64,000 nt of DNA from Pseudomonas sp. N40(2020). GTDB lineage: Bacteria > Pseudomonadota > Gammaproteobacteria > Pseudomonadales > Pseudomonadaceae. Made by a program: the position numbers and the translations under genes. A model generated the notes under the pieces. That model did no database searches, was not told where the DNA came from, and was given only the letters and a program-made list of their open reading frames with translations. Position 1 is the first letter of the stretch; every line of letters starts with the position of its first letter. The DNA lies in assembly GCF_014472415.1 (NCBI RefSeq), contig NZ_JACSZV010000001.1, forward strand, positions 248,001 to 312,000, given 5' to 3'. Shown one piece after another: positions 26,963 through 33,711 of the stretch.

Positions 26963-27865
26963 ATGAATCTGTCGTTGTATCTGTTGACCGTGCTGATCTG
27001 GGGCACCACCTGGATTGCCCTGAAATGGCAACTGGGCGTGGTGGCGATTCCGGTGTCGATCGTCTATCGCTTCGGCCTCGCGGCGCTGGTGCTGTTCGTT
27101 TTGCTGTTGCTCAGCCGTCGCTTGCAACCGATGAACCGGCGCGGCCATTTGATCTGCGTGGCTCAGGGCTTGTGCCTTTTTTGCGTCAACTTCATGTGCT
27201 TTCTCACCGCCAGTCAGTGGATACCCAGCGGTCTGGTGGCGGTGGTGTTCTCCACCGCAACCTTGTGGAACGCGCTCAATGCGCGGGTGTTCTTCGGCCA
27301 GCGAATTGCCCGCAATGTGTTGATGGGCGGGGCGCTGGGTTTGTTCGGCCTGGGCATGTTGTTTTGGCCGGAGCTGGCCGGTCATCAGGCCAGCCCGCAA
27401 ACCTTGCTTGGCCTGGGACTGGCCCTGTGCGGCACGTTGTGCTTCTCGGCGGGCAATATGCTCTCGAGCCTGCAACAGAAGGCCGGTCTCAAGCCGCTGA
27501 CCACCAATGCCTGGGGCATGGCTTATGGCGCGGCAATGCTGACGGTGTGGTGCCTGGTCAAAGGCATTCCGTTCGACATGGACTGGTCGCCGCGTTACGT
27601 CGGTGCGCTGCTGTATCTGGTGATTCCGGGCTCGGTGATCGGTTTCACCGCGTACCTGACGCTGGTCGGGCGCATGGGGCCGGAACGTGCGGCTTACTGC
27701 ACGGTGCTGTTCCCAGTGGTGGCGCTGAACGTCTCGGCGTTTGCCGAGGGTTACCAGTGGACAGCTCCGGCGCTGGTCGGTCTGGTATTGGTGATGCTGG
27801 GTAACGTGCTGGTGTTTCGTAAACCGAAAGCGGTGGTGCCGCCGGTGCAGGGGAAGTTGGCTTGA
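26963..27865 (+). CDS. EamA/DMT family transporter
   Basis: The 300-residue inner-membrane protein has ten predicted helices in two EamA repeats; it begins MNLSLYLLTVLIWGTTWIAL. ATG at 26963 has AAGGAG nine bases upstream. A longer in-frame reading back to 26813 would enter the divergent AraC gene and lacks a ribosome-binding site. Substrates of the family are metabolites or amino acids for export; none can be specified here. Confidence 0.85.
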   Translation: MNLSLYLLTVLIWGTTWIALKWQLGVVAIPVSIVYRFGLAALVLFVLLLLSRRLQPMNRRGHLICVAQGLCLFCVNFMCFLTASQWIPSGLVAVVFSTATLWNALNARVFFGQRIARNVLMGGALGLFGLGMLFWPELAGHQASPQTLLGLGLALCGTLCFSAGNMLSSLQQKAGLKPLTTNAWGMAYGAAMLTVWCLVKGIPFDMDWSPRYVGALLYLVIPGSVIGFTAYLTLVGRMGPERAAYCTVLFPVVALNVSAFAEGYQWTAPALVGLVLVMLGNVLVFRKPKAVVPPVQGKLA

Positions 27866-27872
27866 AATAAAC

Positions 27873-27893
27873 GAGCGCTGAACTTCAGCGCTC
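27873..27893. terminator. Hairpin between EamA gene and convergent DUF2165 gene
   Basis: GAGCGCTGAA and TTCAGCGCTC form a 10-bp stem with a one-base loop. It overlaps the DUF2165 stop codon. T-runs are weak on either side. Confidence 0.6.
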
Positions 27894-28394
27894 GACTTTC
27901 AATGTGATGTAAATCATTACCGGGAATATAAAATCAACGATGTGGCGTGCCCAGTCCTTGGCATTCCATGATTGAGAAGTGTCCATATCAAACCATTCCA
28001 CACCCACGGTTTGCAGGCACACGTAATAAATGAATATCGCCGCCAGTATGCCCAAGATCGAGAACTTTTTCGCCTCGTGAAATACCTCGGCGGAGGCGTT
28101 GATGTTGCGATAGAGCTGATAGGTGCCTATCAGGCACAACACCGTATACGTGACTTCCAGTGTGATGATGAACCAGTAGATCCGGTGATGAATCATCGGC
28201 GATTCGATGGCTCGGTACTTGATGGTTTCACTGGCAGTGGTGGTGTCCATGCTTAGGATATGGGCCACGTAAGTGTAGTTTGAGTCATAGTCGGTGAAGT
28301 TGTGGATCATCACCAGCAGACCAAAGAAGCTGATGTAAGCCATCAATATAACTTTGCTGTAGCGAATAAGTTTGTCGGTTGTCAGGGCGTTCAA
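27885..28394 (-). CDS. DUF2165 family small membrane protein
   Basis: The 169-residue protein has four hydrophobic segments (about 14-33, 71-93, 103-122 and 143-162), with the family pattern GLLVMIHNFTDYDSNYTYVAHIL. The start is taken as TTG at 28394 because GGAGAG stands nine bases upstream. The in-frame extension to 28649 would overlap the reductase gene and reads as low-quality protein. Composition is clearly AT-richer than the neighbours, a hint of transfer. Function unknown. Confidence 0.75.
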   Translation of the reverse strand: MNALTTDKLIRYSKVILMAYISFFGLLVMIHNFTDYDSNYTYVAHILSMDTTTASETIKYRAIESPMIHHRIYWFIITLEVTYTVLCLIGTYQLYRNINASAEVFHEAKKFSILGILAAIFIYYVCLQTVGVEWFDMDTSQSWNAKDWARHIVDFIFPVMIYITLKVER

Positions 28395-28507
28395 GGTTTG
28401 GGCTCTCCATAGCGCTTGCCGATCATTCGACAGCCGGGAGGAGCTTATAACGCTGTTGTTTAATTTGGTTTGTTGTTCAATTTCAAGTTGTGTATGGCGA
28501 TAACTAA

Positions 28508-28544
28508 CGGGCAAGTGCGATGTTGCACTTGCCCGTATTTTTTT
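28508..28544. terminator. Strong hairpin after the reductase gene
   Basis: ACGGGCAAGTGC and GCACTTGCCCGT make a perfect 12-bp stem with a 6-nt loop. The T-run lies on the plus strand side, so on the minus-strand transcript the hairpin has no clear U-tail. Confidence 0.6.
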
Positions 28545-29517
28545 ATCCGCGCCAGACTTGCGGGTTGACCAAGTCCTGCGGGCGTTCGCCGAGCAGCGCG
28601 CTGCGCAGGTTGGCGAGTGCGCGATTGGCCATGGCTTCGCGGGTTTCATGGGTGGCGGAACCGATATGCGGCAAGGTCACAGCGTTTTTCAGCTGGAACA
28701 GTGGCGATTCTGCCAGCGGTTCTTTCTCGTAGACGTCCAGGCCGGCACCGCGAATCTGATTGTTTTGCAGTGCTTCGATCAGCGCGGGTTCATCGACCAC
28801 CGGGCCGCGGGAGATGTTGACCAGAATCGCGCTCGGTTTCATCAGGGCCAGTTCGCGATGGCTGATGAGGTGGCGGGTCTTGTCGCTGAGGGGCACCACG
28901 AGGCAAACGAAATCGGCTTCGGCGAGCAGTTGGTCGAGGCTGCGAAATTGCGCGCCGAGTTCTTGTTCAAGGTCGGTCTTGCGGCTGTTGCCGCTGTAGA
29001 TGATCGGCATGTTGAAGCCGAACCGGCCACGGCGGGCGACGGCGGCACCGATGTTGCCCATGCCGACGATACCGAGGGTTTTGCCGTGCACGTCACAGCC
29101 GAACAGTGGGGCGCCGACGCTGGCTTGCCATTGGCCGGCCTTGGTCCAGGCGTCGAGTTCGGCGACGCGGCGGGCGCTGCTCATGATCAGGGTGAAGGCG
29201 AGGTCGGCGGTGCTTTCGGTGAGCACGTCCGGGGTGTTGGTGAGCATGATCCCGCGTTCGTTGAAGTAGTCGAGGTCGTAGTTGTCGTAGCCGACGGAGA
29301 CGCTGGAGACCACTTCCAGTTTGGCGGCGGTTTCGAGTTGGGCTTTGCCGAGTTTGCGGCCGACGCCGATCAGGCCGTGGGCGTGGGGCAGGGCTTCGTT
29401 GAATTGGGCGTTGATGTCGCCGTTTTTTGGGTTGGGGACGATGACGTCGAACTCTTGTTGCAGGCGTTCGATCATTGGGGGGGTGATGCGGCTGAAGGCC
29501 AGGACAGTTTTTTTCAT
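28543..29517 (-). CDS. ghrB: D-2-hydroxyacid dehydrogenase, glyoxylate/2-ketogluconate reductase type (GhrB-like)
   Basis: The 324-residue NAD(P)H-dependent reductase has the Rossmann motif GMGNIG (152-157) and catalytic Arg237 (NISRGP), Glu266 (DVYEKEP) and His284 (LPHIGSATHETR). It aligns throughout with E. coli GhrB, which reduces glyoxylate, hydroxypyruvate and 2-ketogluconate. ATG at 29517 gives the normal N-terminus MKKTVLAFS. Longer in-frame readings run into repeat DNA. It stands alone. Confidence 0.88.
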   Translation of the reverse strand: MKKTVLAFSRITPPMIERLQQEFDVIVPNPKNGDINAQFNEALPHAHGLIGVGRKLGKAQLETAAKLEVVSSVSVGYDNYDLDYFNERGIMLTNTPDVLTESTADLAFTLIMSSARRVAELDAWTKAGQWQASVGAPLFGCDVHGKTLGIVGMGNIGAAVARRGRFGFNMPIIYSGNSRKTDLEQELGAQFRSLDQLLAEADFVCLVVPLSDKTRHLISHRELALMKPSAILVNISRGPVVDEPALIEALQNNQIRGAGLDVYEKEPLAESPLFQLKNAVTLPHIGSATHETREAMANRALANLRSALLGERPQDLVNPQVWRG

Positions 29518-29653
29518 CGTTTTTGGCTCTTGTTCGGGCTTGATGCCAAGCAAGCTAACATTTCTGTTTTGGGTTGTCTTGGCGGCCTCTGGGCCGACCA
29601 TGTTCTTGGGGGTTTTGGGTGTATATCCGTTGCTTGGGGTGTTGCTGATTAGG

Positions 29654-29940
29654 GTTCCGCCCTTACGGCGGGTCACTTTTTCCAAACGCCGAAAAAGTAA
29701 CCAAAAAGGCTTGCTCCTACGTACGGCCCGCTCGCTGGGGCTCGGGGTTCCTTCGCTCCGGGATCGATCCGGGCGCAGCGTCTACGGTTTGCTTCGCTGC
29801 ACCTCCTCTCGCTGTGTTTGGCTTCGCCAAACGGTCGCTGCGCTCCCACCCCCGGATCAATCCCTCCGCTCAGCCTTCCGATGTCGCCCGTGGATCAAGA
29901 TCAAGAGCTGCAGCCGAGCTAACGCTCATCCTGTTGAGTG
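29654..29940. repeat. Pseudomonas intergenic repeat with spurious open frames
   Basis: A 290-bp stretch starts with GTTCCGCCCTTACGGCGGGT, then TTTTTCCAAACGCCGAAAAAGT, a nested inverted repeat. It continues with several short palindromes (GGATCGATCC, TTTGGCTTCGCCAAA, CGTACG). It resembles a dispersed repeat in P. fluorescens-type genomes that produces artefactual Arg/Ser/Leu-rich frames. No gene is supported. Exact ends are uncertain. Confidence 0.5.
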
Positions 29941-29981
29941 GTAAGGAGCGGGTGGTTGGCTTTTGGTTTGTGTTGGATTCG

Positions 29982-30129
29982 CCCCTCACCCCAGCCCTCT
30001 CCCTAGGGAGAGGGAGCTGATTTTTGGGCTTTTCGGAATGTTGATTCGACTCGGTATTCCAAGTCGGCGTAGCTCATCCAGACACCTCGGTCAGTCCCCT
30101 CTCCCTCTGGGAGAGGGTTAGGGTGAGGG
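29982..30129. repeat. MITE-like element, short copy
   Basis: The element is bounded by CCCCTCACCCCAGCCCTCTC on the left and a complementary GAGAGGGTTAGGGTGAGGG on the right. Each end also forms its own hairpin (CTCCCTAGGGAG; CTCCCTCTGGGAGAG). The inner part is 80 bp without coding. The right end ACACCTCGGTCAGTCCCCTC is shared with the element at 46713-46924. Confidence 0.75.
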
Positions 30130-30184
30130 CAGTTCCAGAGGCTGTTTGAGTTTCAGCAGCATCCCCGGACTGTCCCAGCAAACT

Positions 30185-30559
30185 TCAATTGCGTGGCGCG
30201 GGTTGGGGGATGTCGACGTTATCCAGTACGCGATTCACGGCCAGTTCCGCGAGCATGATGATCTGCTGGATCGCCAGAATCGTGCGCCGCTGCGGGAGGT
30301 CGATGTAGGCGGCGATATCGCTGCTCATGAGGCTGGCTTGCGCCAGTGATTCGCAGGCGTGGACGAGGAGGCTTTCGTTGTCTTGGCCCGGCGCGACCTG
30401 AAACATGGTGCTGGGTTTGTGGAAGCGCAGGGTCAGGGCGTTGGGTTTGAGGTAGTGGTCGAGCGCTCGCTCGGCGGCTTCGTGGAATTTCTTTGAACCG
30501 GAAGATTCGTAGGGTGAGGTGTTATCCGCTTCGGGCGGATTTGGTGTTGGCTTTTTCAT
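30185..30559 (-). CDS. DUF3077 family protein
   Basis: The 124-residue soluble protein is of a Pseudomonas family without known function. It has a charged N-terminus, then FHEAAERALDHYLKP and VAPGQDNESLLVHACESLAQASLMSSDIAAYI, mostly helical. ATG at 30559 has AAGGA seven bases upstream. The leader is unusual: it can fold into exclusive hairpins and contains an anti-Shine-Dalgarno sequence (see findings). Regulation of translation through the leader is inferred. Confidence 0.75.
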   Translation of the reverse strand: MKKPTPNPPEADNTSPYESSGSKKFHEAAERALDHYLKPNALTLRFHKPSTMFQVAPGQDNESLLVHACESLAQASLMSSDIAAYIDLPQRRTILAIQQIIMLAELAVNRVLDNVDIPQPAPRN

Positions 30560-30704
30560 GACAAAGATCCTTTAGATGGAAATGGAGCTGCCATGTTTCG
30601 TTTTCCAGGCGAAAGGGTGGCAGCTGTACGCGGACTGGAAAAACCGGCAAAGGATCAAACCCGGCAGACCCGAAGGTCTCCCACGTACAGCCGCCATAAC
30701 TCAA
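30560..30704 (-). promoter_or_regulatory. Structured leader of the DUF3077 gene (candidate cis-regulatory RNA)
   Basis: On the minus strand, the segment 30696-30684 (TGGCGGCTGTACG) pairs with 30630-30618 (CGTACAGCTGCCA) at 12 of 13 positions. The loop holds AGACC-TTCG-GGTCT, a UUCG tetraloop hairpin (30679-30666). The same 3' arm can instead pair as AGCTGCCA/TGGCAGCT with 30593-30586, next to the gene. GATCCTTT at 30656-30649 is complementary to AAAGGATC (30573-30566), which contains the Shine-Dalgarno sequence. A 60-codon frame (TTG at 30704 to 30522) runs through the leader and overlaps the gene start by 38 bases; its start has no clear ribosome-binding site. Confidence 0.5.
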
Positions 30705-30865
30705 AAACCGGCGCTGAAAAAGCGCGGCATTATGTCATGTGCTGTGATCCTGCGGGTTTTCCAGACCCGGTCGCTGATTCGTCAGCGACACCCAAAGCCT
30801 ATCCACCGCACTTCCGACGGACAACCTGCAAAACACGTCGGAAACTTCCGCGAAAAGCCTGAAAT

Positions 30866-30944
30866 GTAGGAGCTGCCGTAGGCTGCGATCTTTTGATTTT
30901 TAAACATCAAGGTCAAAAGATCGCAGCCTGCGGCAGCTCCTGCA
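30866..30944. repeat. REP doublet (AAAAGATCGCAGCC family)
   Basis: GTAGGAGCTGCCGTAGGCTG on the left and its complement with a few changes on the right (ending 30944), around an AT-rich loop. It lies between the DUF3077 leader and the end of the convergent LysR gene (30966). The remaining 30705-30865 shows no supported gene; a small GCGC hairpin (GGCGCTGAAAAAGCGC) is present near 30711. Confidence 0.85.
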
Positions 30945-30965
30945 GGTTTCACGGTGTGTTGAAAA

Positions 30966-31934
30966 TCAGTTGGCGACGCGTGCTCCGGCGAGGCTGCCGC
31001 TGAGTTCGTAGGCGGCCAGTTCTGCCTGGTGTGCCGCGAGGATTTCCGGCAGTGAGCCGCGCAGGTATTCGACCCACGTCTTGATCTTTGCATCAAGGTA
31101 TTGCCGCGATGGGTAGATCGCGTACAGGTTCAGTTCCTGCGAGCGGTAGTTGGGCATCACCCGTACCAGCGTGCCATTGCGCAGCCCTTCGATTGCCGCG
31201 TACACCGGCAACACGCCAACGCCCATGCCGCTGGTGATCGCGGTTTTCATGGCGTCGGCGGAGTTCACCAAAAACGGCGAGCTGTTGATGGTGACCATTT
31301 CCTGGCCTTCAGGGCCGTCGAAGGCCCATTTTTCCAGCGGGATCACCGGGCTGACCAGGCGCAGGCAGGCGTGGTTGAGCAGGTCGCTGGGCTTTTGCGC
31401 GCAGCCGTTGGCTTTCACGTAGGCCGGTGAGGCGCAGACGATGCTGTAGGTGATGCCCAGGCGTTGCGAGACGAAACCGGAGTCCGGCAGTTCGCGGGCC
31501 AGCACGATGGAGACGTCGTAGCCTTCATCGAGCAGGTCCGGCACGCGGTTGGCCATGGTCAGGTCGAAGGTGACGTCCGGATGGGTCTTGCGATAGCGGG
31601 CGATGGCGTCGATGACGAAGTGCTGGCCGATGCCGGTCATGGTGTGCACTTTCAACTGCCCGGCGGGGCGGGCGTGGGCTTCGCTGGCCTCGGCTTCGGC
31701 TTCTTCGACGTAAGCGAGGATCTGCTCGCAGCGCAGCAGGTAGCGCTTGCCGGCTTCGGTCAGGGCAATGCGTCGAGTCGTGCGGTTAAGCAGTCGGGTT
31801 TGCAGGTGGGCTTCCAGGTTGGAGACCGCGCGCGAGACGTTGGCGGTGGTGGTGTCGAGCTGCACGGCGGCGGCGGTGAAGCTGCCGGCTTCGGCCACGC
31901 AACTGAAGGCGCGCATGTTTTGCAAAGTGTCCAT
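30966..31934 (-). CDS. LysR-family regulator divergent from an efflux operon
   Basis: The 322-residue protein has a helix-turn-helix (about 18-60; GSFTAAAVQLDTTTANVSRAV) and the LysR effector domain (about 90-295). It resembles the group of LysR proteins whose members control efflux or oxidoreductase genes (AaeR-like position). It is divergent from the OM lipoprotein/FUSC/DUF1656/HlyD operon, across a 193-bp intergenic region holding the palindromic GTTAAC near 32012. It likely responds to an aromatic acid; this is inferred. Confidence 0.87.
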   Translation of the reverse strand: MDTLQNMRAFSCVAEAGSFTAAAVQLDTTTANVSRAVSNLEAHLQTRLLNRTTRRIALTEAGKRYLLRCEQILAYVEEAEAEASEAHARPAGQLKVHTMTGIGQHFVIDAIARYRKTHPDVTFDLTMANRVPDLLDEGYDVSIVLARELPDSGFVSQRLGITYSIVCASPAYVKANGCAQKPSDLLNHACLRLVSPVIPLEKWAFDGPEGQEMVTINSSPFLVNSADAMKTAITSGMGVGVLPVYAAIEGLRNGTLVRVMPNYRSQELNLYAIYPSRQYLDAKIKTWVEYLRGSLPEILAAHQAELAAYELSGSLAGARVAN

Positions 31935-32127
31935 GGGGTGCTCTCAAGGGAGATGGCAAATTGTGACACGAAGTTTCAGGGGCTGAGACCCCCGACCAAG
32001 GGATTATCTCGTTAACGGTAACAAAGATTCACAGGATTCCCAGCTTATCGCCGTTCAGGCGCCCCCCTAGAATTGCGCCGATCCACACCACTCCTCGCCA
32101 TATCCCTTCTTTCAGGAATTCGCAGCT

Positions 32128-33627
32128 GTGCCGCGTCGCATCAACAGAGCGCTTTTGCCGCTCAGTGTTCTGGCTTTTTCCCTGGCTCTTGGCGGCTGCA
32201 TTTCAACCGAAGGTATTGCTCCGCAGGGCAACGCGCTGGAGGCCAATGATTTGGCCACCGACGATGCCATCGCCCACGCTGCCCGTGACGCCAACTGGCC
32301 CACCGCGCAATGGTGGCAAGCCTACGGCGACCCGCAACTGAACCGCTGGATCGACCTCGCCGTACAAGGCAGCCCGAGCATGGCCATGGCCGCCGCGCGA
32401 GTGCGTCAGGCCAAAGCCCTGGCCGGTGTCGCTGAAGCGGCCGAGTCGTTGCAGATCAATGGCGAGTCGACCCTCAAGCGCCACAACTGGCCGACCGATC
32501 AGTTTTACGGCCCGGGCGAATTGGCCAACACCACCACCTGGGACAACAACGCGGCGCTGGGTTTCAGCTACGCCCTCGACCTCTGGGGCCGCGAAAGCAA
32601 TGCCAGCGAACGGGCGGTGGATCTGGCGCACATGAGCGCCGCCGAAGCGCGATTGGCGCAGTTGGAATTGCAGAACAACATCGTGCGCGCCTACATCGAG
32701 TTGTCGCTGCATTACGCCCAGCGCGACATCGTCGCCGCGACGCTCAAACAGCAACAGCAGATTCTCGACCTGGCGCAAAAACGCCTGAACGGCGGGATCG
32801 GCACGCACTTTGAAGTCAGCCAGGCTGAAACGCCGTTGCCGGAAACTCATCGGCAACTCGATGCGCTGGACGAAGAGATCGCCCTCAGTCGCAATCAACT
32901 CGCCGCACTGGCAGGCAAAGGGCCGGGCGCAGGCGCGCAGTTGCAGCGTCCGACGCTATCGCTTGGCGCGGCGCTGAAGTTGCCGTCGGCACTGCCCGCC
33001 GAACTGCTCGGTCAGCGTCCGGACATCGTCGCCAGCCGCTGGCAAGTGGCGGCGCAGGCGCGCGGGATCGATGTGGCGCACGCCGGTTTTTATCCCAACG
33101 TTGATCTGGTCGGCAGCCTCGGCTACATGGCCACCGGCGGCGGCGCGCTGGAGTTTTTGACCGGCAAGAAACTCACCTACAACGTCGGGCCGGCGATCTC
33201 GTTGCCGATCTTCGACGGCGGGCGCTTGCGTGCCGAGTTGGGTGAAGCGTCGGCCGGTTATGACATTGCCGTGGCGCATTACAACCAGACGCTGGTCAAT
33301 GCGCTGAAGAACATCTCCGACCAGTTGATCCGCCGCGAGTCGATGGACAAGCAGCAAGGCTTCGCCGCCGAGTCCGTGGCCACGGCGCAGAAGACCTACG
33401 ACATCGCGATGATCGCCTATCAACGCGGCCTCACCGATTACCTCAACGTGCTCAATGCGCAGACGCTGTTGTTCAAGCAGCAGCAAGTGCAGCAGCAGGT
33501 GCAGGCGGCGCGGTTGAGTGCACATGCGCAGTTGGTGACGGCGTTGGGGGGTGGCCTCGGCGCCGGTAACGATGTGCCGACGGCCGAGCAAACCCAAGCC
33601 CCGAAAACCCCGGCCCTTTTGCGGTGA
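32128..33627 (+). CDS. RND-type outer-membrane efflux lipoprotein (NodT/OprM family)
   Basis: The 499-residue TolC-like outer-membrane channel has a lipoprotein signal with lipobox LALGGC near residue 26. Two repeats of the OEP domain follow, with the conserved LWGRESNASERAVDLAH and IFDGGRLRAELGEASAGYD segments. The start is GTG at 32128 with AGGA upstream. It heads a tripartite efflux operon with a FUSC pump and HlyD adaptor. Confidence 0.9.
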   Translation: MPRRINRALLPLSVLAFSLALGGCISTEGIAPQGNALEANDLATDDAIAHAARDANWPTAQWWQAYGDPQLNRWIDLAVQGSPSMAMAAARVRQAKALAGVAEAAESLQINGESTLKRHNWPTDQFYGPGELANTTTWDNNAALGFSYALDLWGRESNASERAVDLAHMSAAEARLAQLELQNNIVRAYIELSLHYAQRDIVAATLKQQQQILDLAQKRLNGGIGTHFEVSQAETPLPETHRQLDALDEEIALSRNQLAALAGKGPGAGAQLQRPTLSLGAALKLPSALPAELLGQRPDIVASRWQVAAQARGIDVAHAGFYPNVDLVGSLGYMATGGGALEFLTGKKLTYNVGPAISLPIFDGGRLRAELGEASAGYDIAVAHYNQTLVNALKNISDQLIRRESMDKQQGFAAESVATAQKTYDIAMIAYQRGLTDYLNVLNAQTLLFKQQQVQQQVQAARLSAHAQLVTALGGGLGAGNDVPTAEQTQAPKTPALLR

Positions 33628-33711
33628 ACCTGAACCCGAGGATGGTGAACTCCTGTGGCGAGGGGATTGTGTGATTCACAGATTTTTTCTTCATTCATTG
33701 AGCAAGATTTA

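Noticed and set aside
28558..29652. A 364-codon Gly/Val-rich frame antisense to the GhrB-like gene
   Set aside because: It covers the reductase gene on the other strand and enters repeat DNA; no motif supports it.
29321..30020. Open frames through 29.3-30.0 kb on the plus strand
   Set aside because: They read through the end of the reductase gene and the dispersed repeats; the translated Arg/Ser/Leu-rich sequence is typical of repeat artefacts.
30593..30862. An 89-codon plus-strand frame upstream of the REP near 30.9 kb
   Set aside because: It runs through the structured leader of the DUF3077 gene in the opposite direction, with no ribosome-binding site or family likeness.
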